Source of the DNA: Begonia masoniana | Taxonomy: Eukaryota > Streptophyta > Magnoliopsida > Cucurbitales > Begoniaceae | Direction of reading: 5' to 3' | Assembly: GCA_022432975.1 (NCBI GenBank) | Contig: CM039502.1 | Location: forward strand, 3,710,375-3,774,374 | Length of the DNA stretch: 64,000 bases | Shown here: positions 1-14,232 of the stretch, one piece after another | How positions within the stretch are numbered: position 1 is the stretch's first letter | Layout of the letters: each line of letters starts with the position of its first letter | Program-made: the position numbers and the translations under genes | Notes under the pieces: model-generated | What the model was told of the DNA's origin: nothing | The model's database searches: none | What the model saw: only the letters and a program-made list of their open reading frames with translations

Positions 1-165
1 ACAAATAAATTGACGACAATGTTCAAAGTGCTGATAGCTAAAAGATAGAAGTTTAGTTTGTAAAAAAAAAAAAAAAAAAGTTTTACGATTTGTATATAAA
101 CTCAAATGTAGGGTCTAAAAGTGCACTTTATCCCTCAATTTAAACACGTCAACTTAGCACTTTTT

Positions 166-1853
166 TTAGCTACTGAATATGCACAAATCTTTATTATTAT
201 AGCCAAAAAAAAAAAAAATCAAATGAGTGACCTCGTTCATCTCTTTTTGGCCGCAAAGTACAGCACCGGTCGATAGAGGGTCAATTAATGACTTGGATCG
301 AGCAAAGGCCGCCTACGAAAACAGCAAGTCAATGGATGTTGAGTTATTTCCAAAACTGGATGTCAAAACTAACGATGTTTGATTGGAAAAATTCCACAAT
401 AACTACCTGTACATAGCCAGTTTCCCCGCTCCAATTATCATCGGGTTGTGATAAAACTGGAACGATCTTAATGCCGAAAGATTCCCAATCTTTAAATCTA
501 TCCTATTGAAGATAGAAAGAGTGAAAAAATGATCAACTGTAATTTAGTGAACATAAAAATTGCAGGTTCTTCAGGAAATAAGATTGGGAGAGGAGGAAAA
601 ACCACTGGTCAAACCTGATAAGCCATTTTCTTCAGGTTTCTGGCCCCATAATAGAGCCTCACGTCAGACCTCTTGTTGACACTAAAGTCTGACTCGATGA
701 GAGATCGGACTGGACTGTAGAAATGAGGCAAAGAACAGAGAGAAAGGAAACAATGCACTTCAAAAGGTAAACAAAGTGAACAAACTCAATTACAGTTGGT
801 CGAAACACAAATCGAAGAATTGTCATGCTATTAGAAATAGGAGAAGAATAATAGGACTAGATTAGTAGACCATAAATTTAACAACTTGAAGCCACCCATG
901 AAGTTAATTCGTGCAATTTCATTGGATTCTTTTCATACAAGAAAAACTACACTAGCAAATAGATTAGCTCTCCAGTTACTTTGAAAGCATAATTTTCAAA
1001 TATTAATGAACCCAAGCTTCTGGTTATACCTAACTGACTCAACACTGACCACCAAGAACATCCAATTCAAACAGGTAGAAGCAGCTCCAGAAATATGAAC
1101 TCGAACTGAAATAGAGTTTGTTTAGTGGCCTAATAATCTCGAAAGATAGAACTCGAACTGAAAATCGGATTGTATAGTAGAGTAAGAGTGTAAGTAGTTA
1201 TAAATCGAGACACCAGATTTAGCCATGCAATGTGAGAATATTTAAATCATTACATAAAAAAGTCAAGGAGAAGATGAAAGTTTATACGGGAAGAAAAAAA
1301 AAGAACACCTGATTCCGGAACCTGTGGCGAAAATCAGGACGGTAGGGTAATCCTGAGGGGATCCAATCCGATCCACATCGAATCCCTTCCCCATAACCTG
1401 ACTTAGCCCCACAACATCCCCTTTCCCTAATCCACAGACCAGCTCAGCAGTCGAACCCTCCACATTCTTAACCAAGAACTCGAATACGCCTCTGGACGTT
1501 GCGAGCAAGGGCGGCGACGCTATGGCTAAAAACGAAGGCTTGGAAGCTTCGGGCACGCGGAGCTGAAGATACTGGCCGGCGCGAGTAAAAGAGGCGGCGA
1601 GGTCACCGGAACCGGAAACGTCCACCGTGACGTGAAAGAGAGACTCGGCGACGGGCTCGACTAGTGTGATAGGAGCATCGACCCAAACGGCAGTGTCTTG
1701 ACGGGCAGAGGCGGTGACGAGAGTGCGTAAGCGACGGCGAAGATGGCAGCGGGGGCGTAGTCGAATGGAAGGGAAATTTAAGGAAGGATAGGCAGATGCG
1801 AGAGGGGTTAAGCGGGGATTTTGAAAAGATGGAGGAGAGAGAGCAATGGACAT
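166..1853 (-). CDS. pKIWI502-like chloroplast FAD/NAD(P)-binding oxidoreductase
   Basis: Exons read on the minus strand: 1853-1309, 714-615, 502-407 and 312-166; all three introns are GT-AG and phases agree. The protein resembles plant 'fruit protein pKIWI502', a ferredoxin-NADP reductase-fold protein predicted to be plastidial; its reaction is not established. The N-terminus is Ser/Arg-rich, like a transit peptide. An FAD-binding beta-barrel follows (GQYLQLRVP), then the NAD(P)-binding start (FATGSGIS), RSDVRLYYGARN and the C-terminal block GAVLCGQKEMNE. I chose the Met at 1853 (MSIALS) because it begins a normal transit peptide; an in-frame Met at 1973 would add 40 residues. The end is doubtful. 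After NEVTHLI the frame runs through a 14-base T tract and stops at 166, whereas the family usually continues about 20 conserved residues. Either the C-terminus has diverged or GAG|GT near 231 is a donor to an exon left of the window. Confidence 0.85.
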
Positions 1854-2392
1854 GGTTAGCGCCCGGAGGATTCCCGGAGAGTAGCGAGGCGAGAAGTTTG
1901 CCCGTCGATATGATGATTGAATAATCGGGCAACGCCTTTTGTGGAGGACAATAGGATTAGCTGCAAGTTCCATGCATAATTTTCTAATTAAATCAATTAT
2001 TATTTATTTTCATTCATGGACTGCAATTCAAAGAAATGTTACCAGAAATGTGAAAGAAAATATTTCTTGCGAGTAAAAAATTAAATAAAACCAAAATTGA
2101 CACACTAAATAAACATCAATTCAGGGTAGAAAAGATAAGCATAGCCTTGTTTGTCTTTTATCAGCAATCCAATAAATCATTGCAATAATGGGTGTGAAAT
2201 AGAAAGCACAGCCTGTAATTGAGAAACACTCTCTGCAATAACATTAAGGGTGGAAAAGAAGATGTTGAGTCATTACAATCTCAAAAAAATGAAAATCTTT
2301 CTGCTGGCGACATTACCAACACAACCTAATTATTGAGATTTTTCGCAGTCATCCAAGAAAAAAGAGGAGGAAAATGAAAGATGACGTATAAT
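1854..2392. other. Spacer between pKIWI502-like gene and ATP synthase beta gene
   Basis: Both neighbours run on the minus strand, so this holds the promoter and 5' leader of the pKIWI502-like gene and the 3' UTR of the ATP synthase gene. No conserved coding block was seen apart from the optional 40-residue N-terminal extension up to 1973. Confidence 0.6.
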
Positions 2393-6410
<4,018 letters not shown>

Positions 6411-6455
6411 CTTCGATAAGGCTTCAGATAGAGACAGAAGAAGGAAGCCCCTGGA

Positions 6456-6463
6456 TAGGGTTT
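6456..6463 (-). promoter_or_regulatory. Telo-box in ATP synthase beta proximal promoter
   Basis: AAACCCTA on the minus strand, about 46 bp before the start codon. Telo-boxes are common near start sites of plant genes for translation and organelle biogenesis. The match is exact; function is inferred. Confidence 0.4.
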
Positions 6464-6493
6464 TATTTTACTGGGTCTGGTCCGTCTGTACTC

Positions 6494-7465
6494 CAGGGGT
6501 GTGCAAAACCGAACCGAATATAATGGTTCGGTTTTCGGTTTGGAGCATTCAGAACCGAATGTAACCGAACCGAACCGCATTTCTTCCCAGTTTTTAATAA
6601 AGCCCTAATTTTATTTCTTCTTCAGTTCTTCTCCAGACGGCAGGGCAGACCCGACACTCGACGGCTCGACCTCGACTCTCAAGCTCTCCGGTAGACGCAA
6701 CCACAACCTCGACCTCGACCTCGACTTCGACTTCTCGACTCTCAACTCGCTGTGCCTGTAAGTGTTCTATTCTCTGCTTATTTTGCTTTTTTTCTTTTTC
6801 TGTAAGCGTTCTGTTTTGGGAGACTGCTCGGGCATGACCGACAGCAATTTGTTTAGGCATTGAATATTGGGTGTTCAAAAACTGAACCAAAACCGGAGCA
6901 AAAATCAATGATTTTGACAGAGTTTTTGATCGAAAGAAAAATGTGTTGATTTTGCTCTCTTCTGTTTTTAACCGAGAGCAAAATCAGTCAGTTCGTCTCT
7001 CCTATTCGGCATTTGTGGCCTTCCTGAATTTGTCTATGGATACTTTATGGAAAATCTATTTTTTTATCTTTTTTATTTATCTTCATTATTTTTTCTTCTG
7101 TTGTTGTGTAGAATGCCGTTGATATGGCTTTAGCAGATACAGGGTGTTTTGGGGTAGAAAACTCGGAGTTGAAATTATCCTGTTTCGTTAACAAAGTTGG
7201 TCCTTCGTGTACCTCATTGCTTTGAATTCATTTTTTGTTTTGATTCAATCAATTGTTTGGTGATCAAATCCAGTATGCTGTTAATGTTGGCAGTGATTTG
7301 GCAAAATTAGTCATGAAGAACCGGACTGAACCAAAACCGAACCAAAAGTTTCAGTTCGGTTCCAGTCAGTTTCTCGGCTGGTTTCGTACTCAAAACTCAA
7401 AACCGAAATCCGATCGATTTGGTTCGGTTTTTCTCTAAAACCGAACCAATTTTTGCCCAGCCCTA
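6494..7465. mobile_element. Nonautonomous hAT-like element
   Basis: The left end reads CAGGGGTGTGCAAAACCGAA and the right end, reverse-complemented, reads TAGGGCTGGGCAAAAATTGG, so the ends form imperfect terminal inverted repeats of the CAGGG type found in plant hAT elements. Sub-terminal arrays of 'AACCGAACC / GGTTCGGTT' lie at both ends, typical of hAT subterminal repeats. A (CGACCT)n-like run occurs at about 6660-6725. No transposase coding sequence was seen. A clean 8-bp target duplication is not evident; CTGTACT on the left only loosely resembles CAGTACC just beyond the right end. Confidence 0.6.
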
Positions 7466-7634
7466 CCCACAGTACCACGAATTAGGATATTCCTTTTTTA
7501 CTCTACTTTAGCCTTTAGGTAAGTATTCATGTATATATATACTTTGAACAGTAATGATAGAAACATAATAAATTTTGAATTATTTTCGTTAACAAAATAA
7601 ATTTTATACTATCTTATATTAACAAGTCAATCTT

Positions 7635-7880
7635 CCAGTTGAGGTCGTCTTTTATTCGGTGTATTTTGCATCTATTTCAAGTGCGGGCAACTGCACTTTA
7701 ACTGGAGGCAATAAGCTAAAGTCGCTTGTTCGTCAGTGCATTTTACACTAAAAAAAGTCGATCATATTTTAGTTGCGGACAATCGCGTGAAGTCGAGGTT
7801 CCCCGTTCTCGAAAGTATTTTGCATTTATTTCAAATGCGGACATCCACATTTGAATTGCGGATGATCGCTAAAGATTAGA
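7635..7880. repeat. Two diverged direct copies of a noncoding module
   Basis: Two segments share the order 'tattttgcat-tatttcaa-tgcgg-ca-cca/actgca-ttt-aac/aattg-gg-gatcgctaaag', one starting near 7650 and the other near 7815. The rest of 7466-8500 shows no gene; it is AT-rich and includes the 5' flank of ORC4. Confidence 0.45.
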
Positions 7881-8517
7881 TTTTTAGCGAAAAACAATTT
7901 AATATTTATTTTGTCACTGTCACTATATTTTAAGATTTTTATTCGTATAATATGTATATTAAATAATAGAAAATAAGTGAGATGAAAGTGGAATCAATTT
8001 ATAAGGAGTGAACTAATAATCAATTTAATAAGTTTAAATGGGTGAACTAATAATTAATTTATATATAAATATTTTAATTTATTTATAGTTAGAGTTTATA
8101 TAAAATAAAATTAATTTAATTAAAAGTTAATTAACACGAAATCAAAATTAGTTTAAGAAAATGCAATTAACAAATAGACCTTAGGCAATCGACAATTGAT
8201 ATCGTAAACTATCTTTTCAGAAAAATTGCCATTAAACTTTGACTTCTCACACACATTAACAAAATTCGTCAAACGTCTTGTGTTTTTCGATTCGTATAAC
8301 GTTCATCTTAATCTATAATGATTACCGTGACCCATTCAATTTATAACACAACTCAATGTTACAATCGATTCCAAAAATTAAAAGAAAATCCAGTCAAGCT
8401 TTAAATTTGAAATCGAGTACAAAGTTGAGTAATGGCTTATCCATGAATTTGTAATAAGCACTACCCTTTATTTTAATTAGATGGTAATTAACAAGAGATT
8501 AATCCGTCTGTTAAACG

Positions 8518-8563
8518 TTCCCGCCATTTTTCTGGTCGCTTTTATATGTAAATGCTAGGGTTT
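8518..8563 (+). promoter_or_regulatory. ORC4 core promoter: E2F-like site, TATA box, telo-box
   Basis: TTCCCGCC at 8518-8525 matches the core of E2F/DP binding sites. TTTATAT at 8541-8547 is a plausible TATA box, and TAGGGTTT (telo-box, reverse of AAACCCTA) lies at 8556-8563. All are within 100 bp of the ORC4 start codon. E2F control of plant ORC genes is established knowledge; use of this particular site is inferred. Confidence 0.5.
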
Positions 8564-8617
8564 AATCTTCCCTCCGTTTCTATGCCTTGTTCGTCTAGCT
8601 GAGAAATTTCCGTCAAA

Positions 8618-11600
8618 ATGGTACGAGAAGACGAGGTCGAGGCAGCTATGATTCTTCTCCGAACCAGACTATGCGATCCAACTTTCTCATATAAATTTCT
8701 ATCGGCCTCTGCTGAGAGCAACTACAGGTTCATTTACGAAGGATTTTTAGTTGTTTTTTTTTTTTTTTCATTTATCTACATTTTTCCGAACTGTTCCGTT
8801 GTTGAACTCGAAGTGAACTTTTTTGGCTTTCATTTCGCAGTAAATTGAAGTTCATCGTATCAAGTTCGGTTACAGAAGAATGCAACAACTCCATCCTGCT
8901 CCTTGGTCCCCGTGGTTCTGGGAAAAGCGAGGTATTTTGAATGAACGAAATACTTTTTGAGTTTTAGTTGGATTGAAGTGATCTTCTTACGGGGTATTAT
9001 TGTTCTTTCTTCGTTGTTAGGTGGTGGACCTTGTACTGCAAGACCTCTTAGTAGAGTACCCTGATATGATTTCTGTGGTAAACAACATTTTGCTAAGGAA
9101 ATTTTTTGGTCGAAATTGAAGGGATAAATGAGGTTACATACACATATAGCAGAATAGATCACAGATCTTTTCTACTGTTCAGGAGTAGCTGAATTTAAAC
9201 TGTGACAGCTTCTTTAATCTCGCTTAATCACTCTACTTTCATATTTTTTGACTTTCATGAACTTCAAATGAGAGAACCCCTTATGTTTTGTTCCTTTCTG
9301 ACTTATTGTGGGAAAATATCTTCTTTGATTTTATCACCACAGGAAGTGTGAAAGGACTTGCAATCATGAGTTGTGATCTTCAATCTCATTTTCCATAACA
9401 ATTGAATAGATTGCCTTGATATTTTCTCCATGGCATTCCACCAAAGCCATGGATATATTTCCTTTATTGGAGGATCTTTAACGAATCAAATAATTTATGG
9501 TAGCATCTTTAATTAAGTCTTGTTGAAACTTAAATTAAAGAGAACATCTTTGATTTTGGTTATGGTTCGCCATCTTCTTGATACTTAGAATAAAAGAAAG
9601 GTCTTTATTTTAGTAATGGCTTGCTGCAGCCTATGGACAAGGAATGAAGAGGGGTTTGGCTTTATTGTCAAATAATTTTATAATGCACTTACAAAAGTGA
9701 AAAAAGGCAGTTCTAGTGTTCCACATGGACCTCATACAATGTTATTCAATCCTGATTTTCTAAAACTTTTTGATAAATGATTATTTTGGGTGACATAAAT
9801 TGTTGTGGGGGTGGTGTATTTCCTTATCACTAAATGCTATACTTGATGCTGGTCTCTTAACATATATAAAGGTCGAGATAGCATCTTACTCTTGTCAACT
9901 CAAGGGGATGGAGCTTTCTAATAATTGACGTTGCAATAATATTCCTTTGCAGATTAGATTGAATGGACTCTTGCATTGTGATGATAATAGCGCATGGAAG
10001 GTCTGATCAACATTTACATGATCATTATTTTATATTTCACGAGTTTGCCACTGATCAGATGTGTGAAATAAGTGACGAGTAATAAAAAAAATGTTATAGT
10101 TTATTGGTCTGACCGAGGTGTTTTTGGGGTTTCATAGATCACTTCTTGTACAGTTACTTAAAGTATGAATGTACCTCTTGTTGCCAATCAAATTTCATTC
10201 TTTTTCCCTACAAAGTGATGTCTCTTTTTTTGACATGGTTGTGGGATTATGCAGGAAATTGCTAGGCAGTTGTGTGTGGAGCACGAATTGTTATTTTCAA
10301 AGATGGTAGTATAAGCATTGTTTTTTTGTCCCCGCAATGTTCGAGCTTCTAAATTTTCTGGCTTCTTGACAAACAAGATTTTTTTAGGCATCGGCTGAAG
10401 ATAACTCCCAGTTCATGATTGCTGTGTTACGGTGAGGTTAAACTGTATTGCACTGTTTTTGAAATTTTTTTGAAGTTTAAAAAGATGAATATGTGTTCCT
10501 TTCTTGGCAGGGAATGCACCTATGCACATAAAACAATTATTTTTGTGCTCAATGAGTTTGATCTTTTTGCTCAGGTAATAGTGTTCTCCAATTACCTGTA
10601 GAATTGTTAAACCCTGAAGTTTTTGTGATGGTGCGTTATTAGTTTTATTCACTTCTCGTGATACATCTTAACAAGAGGAGGGATGCAAGATGCTGAATAA
10701 TATTCACCACATTCAAGGTTTTGATTTTAACGTTACTAGTATTTGAACTTTTTCTGTTTTGCAGGGAAAACAGCGTTTACTTTATAGCTTACTGGATTCC
10801 ATGCAATCAAATACGTCTCAAGCTGTTGTTATTGGAGTCAGTTGTAGATTGGTTTGTTTCCATTCCTTTTATTTTCTTGTTTCTTTTTAGATTGGATTCA
10901 TCTCTTTTTCAAGATTAGTCCCCTTGCTTATTGGCTTGCTAATGAGCGGATTATTGAGTCGCTGCCGTTCAAAAATCTGGGGGCAATAAGAATTATCTAA
11001 CTACTAACTTCAAGCTATCATATTACCTACCTCCCTCTAACGCTTGAAAAATTTTCAATCCTGTCCAGGATGCAGACCAGCTTTTGGAAAAAAGAGTGAG
11101 ATCTCGTTTTTCACATAGAAAGTTGTTGTTTCTTCCTCCATCCAGGGAAGACTTTCAAAGGCATGTTTAACTATATTTGACCTTTCTAAAATGCTTTTTT
11201 TTTTTTTGCATTTTTATTCACATTTCCCAATGCTTAAGTGATGCAGATTGTTAGAGCACATTTTATTGTTGCCAACTGAAGAAAGCCTTCCTTGTGATTA
11301 TGCTGTTGAATTTAATGCAAAGCTGCACGTATCCTTTTTTTTTCTTTTTTTTTACAAATATGAAATTACAGAGCAGTAAAGTCCTTGAACAGTCTATTAT
11401 TTCACCAGTTTTCAAAGAAGCCTTTGACATTTATCAGAGTATTTTAGGTGATAAGAGATTCAGAGAAATTTTAGATTCATTTTTGGATGTTGATTCGGCA
11501 ACAAGTCGGTTATTGAAATATCTGTAAGTTTTCTATTTCTTGCTGTTATTGACGCAGAGTTTTTATGTAGTTATAGCAAAATCGTTTATTGTTTTTCTTG

Positions 11601-13169
11601 TGAGCTCATTTGCTGAAAAATTATTATATTAGGTTTCTTGCAGTTTCTTATATGGACAAAAAATCAGGTGTTTTGGCACTCGAGAATTTTAAAACTGCAC
11701 TTATAAGTATGGAAAGGCAGCCAAAACAAGAATCCATAAAAGGTACGTTGTTTCAAAAATCTTCTGGTATCTGAACTCTGCTTGTACGTTCCTCAGTCCC
11801 TGCATCTGGAAGTCTTACTATCAAGAAATTTTTACTTCAAAAATAGTTGTGTAGCCCATCTGTTAAATTCTGTCTCTCTCTGCTGCCTTTTTCAACTACC
11901 TTGTTGGAGATTATTTCCATGCCATTCACTTGCAATATATGATAAACATGTATGCAAATCCATCTTGTTTGTCATTCTACATCTTGATATGTTTTTCATT
12001 TATGAAATTGTGACAGATGTGATTATTATGTCTAGGTTCAAATTTTCTTCTTTTAGTTGTGTTTGTTGTCACGTGTTTCCCTATTTTTTTAGTATGTTTT
12101 GTATAAATTTCTATGTATAGTAAGTTGTATGGTCTGCTTGAGTGGAGACTAAAATCTCATTTCATTGACATCATTTGGACCCAACAGAAAATTTAGGACA
12201 GACCTTTTGAGCAAACAAAAAAACACGCACTCGTGTGTGTTTGTGGATGATATTTCATAATGAAGTAAATGATTCTTTATTCTTACATGACGCAAATGAT
12301 TGGCTTGTTACTTTAAAGCACCATTTTTAAGTAAAGAAACAGTGCTAGAAAGAAAGAAAGAATGGGGCAATGAGTAATGAATATTTTTCTGCTTGTTGAA
12401 GCAGGTTGTTCCATATTGGAACTCTATATACTCGTGTGTATGAAAAGGCTGGAAATTAAAGAACAAAGCTCATACAACTTCAATTCTGTAATGAAAGGTG
12501 AACATCTGAAGACGGTTTCATATATATTAAAGATTTTGATTGTCCATGTAAATTCATTTGTTTTTTAACAGCAGAGTTCAAGAGCACCCATGATTGCTTC
12601 CAGACATCTGATTATTATGCAAAAAACGTATCTTTGCGCGTATGGTTTTCTTTCTACAAAATCATCTACAAATAAATCTTTAGGACTTGTATCATCCAGG
12701 ATTAAACCTCTACTAAATCCTAATATATTTCTCTTTGCAGGCATTTGAACATCTTCTAGAACGTGAATTGATATCTTTTGCAGACAGCAGAGCAAATAAT
12801 CACTCTATTGAATTTCGTCCTGTGAAGCTTCTAATCTCATTACATGAACTACATCAAGGGCTTAAATCCTGTCGATCATGTCCTGTAAGTTGGCTTACGA
12901 TAGTGCATGTGTATGAATATTACTTGAAGGCTTCTATCTCCTCTGTTACAAAATCGATACTGTTTTGTTTCTTGGGTAACCTGTGATGGATTTCTTGGAA
13001 ATTCTAAGCTTTTAGCCAAACACGACTTCGTACCATATTTTACCAATTCTTTTTATATCATCAAAACTTCGTTTAGTATTTTGTTATTTTTTTCATACCA
13101 GTGAAACTGACTAGACTATTATTCTGCTTGATCTAACAGCCTATCCTTCTAAAATTATTGGATCGATAA
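8618..13169 (+). CDS. ORC4: Origin recognition complex subunit 4
   Basis: AAA+-family subunit of the six-protein complex that marks replication origins in the nucleus. Sixteen exons: 8618-8727, 8841-8931, 9021-9077, 9953-10000, 10255-10305, 10388-10431, 10511-10574, 10765-10851, 11069-11160, 11247-11328, 11372-11523, 11633-11742, 12405-12497, 12575-12639, 12741-12884 and 13140-13169. All phases close, giving 439 residues. Walker A is GPRGSGKS near residue 65. The Walker B region reads FVLNEFDLFA, with Asn148 where Asp is usual. The sensor/lid block VIGVSCRLDADQLLEKRV and RFSHRKLLFLPP follow. The C-terminal part has ENFKTALISMERQPK, the block SILELYILVCMKRLE, the winged-helix region (AFEHLLERELISF) and the ending ILLKLLDR. 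Intron 9 begins with GC rather than GT. The start Met follows an E2F/TATA promoter. Exon 11's start is set by phase; a slightly later acceptor would meet a stop. Confidence 0.95.
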
Positions 13170-14232
13170 CATTGCTGGGTAGGCTGGATTGCTCAGGTGG
13201 TGAAGGTAAGATGTCATCCAATTTGTATTTTTTGTTGGTCTTTTGGACTTAGCTCGAATTCAAGGTGGTTTACTCTTCAAGGATGCCCAATAAGCTTAAT
13301 ATGTTTGAATTTTTAATCATCGAATGGCTCAACAGAAGCATTTGTACAAAAACTGGTGTCTCAATTTTTTTTTCTAGAAAGTGTATCATGTATTCAATTC
13401 AAATTTACGCATGTTGAGCCTCTTTTAAGATGCGAATTTCTGTATATGCAGCCACTACCAGTTGACTGAGCCAACAATTTCACAAAAACAGGATTTGATT
13501 TCTTGGCTGTTTGTTGCCCTTCGATCCTGTCGCAGAATTTGATTGGTCGTCCAAACTGTTTGTCTTCAGTTTGTCCTAAAACTCTTCACTTTTCTGGAAG
13601 AAACTAACGTTGTTAATGTTCTCACGCTTGATAGTTCTCTTCTGGAGTAACTTTATTAATATTTTTTGATGCAGACGTCCGTGTGAAATTTGTCTCTCTC
13701 TCTCTCTCTCTCTCCAAGAACGTGCAAACTAGGAGCGATCAGAACCTGGGAGGTTTTGATCAGGGTATCTTACAGCAATTGAGCAGTGACTGAATCCTGC
13801 TACAATGACTAAAATAAACTCTGTAATTTTCTAAACTTTATAGAGAATTTAATTCTCATCATTATTTGAACTTAAAAAGCTCATGTAGAGAGAGAGAGAG
13901 AGTGAGGGAGGTACCAAAAAGTAGACTTTTTCGTAAACTCCAACGCCTATTTGTTGGACCAAGGAATGCGAACTACGAAGAAAATTGCCAAAAATACATC
14001 TGACGTCTTCAAAAGCTGTCGATTTATACTAGGATTTCAGAACTGAAATTCCAAACACAAGAAGATTCTCTCAAACAAGGACAAGACCCATCTTTGAAAA
14101 ATTCATCTCAACAGTACAAAAAAAAACTCCCTCACTTTGTCGTCAAGCCTTAGCCAAATCCGCCATCTCCGACTATAAGAATTCTGCACTCCCATTCCGC
14201 TGTTCCAAATAGTAGCTCTCTACTGTTGCAAT
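13170..14232. other. Spacer between ORC4 and thioesterase gene
   Basis: Contains the ORC4 3' UTR and the thioesterase promoter. A (CT)n run lies at about 13691-13714 and a (GA)n run at about 13887-13903. No coding block was recognised. A TATA-like CTATAAGA is at about 14174, some 60 bp before the thioesterase ATG. Confidence 0.5.
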
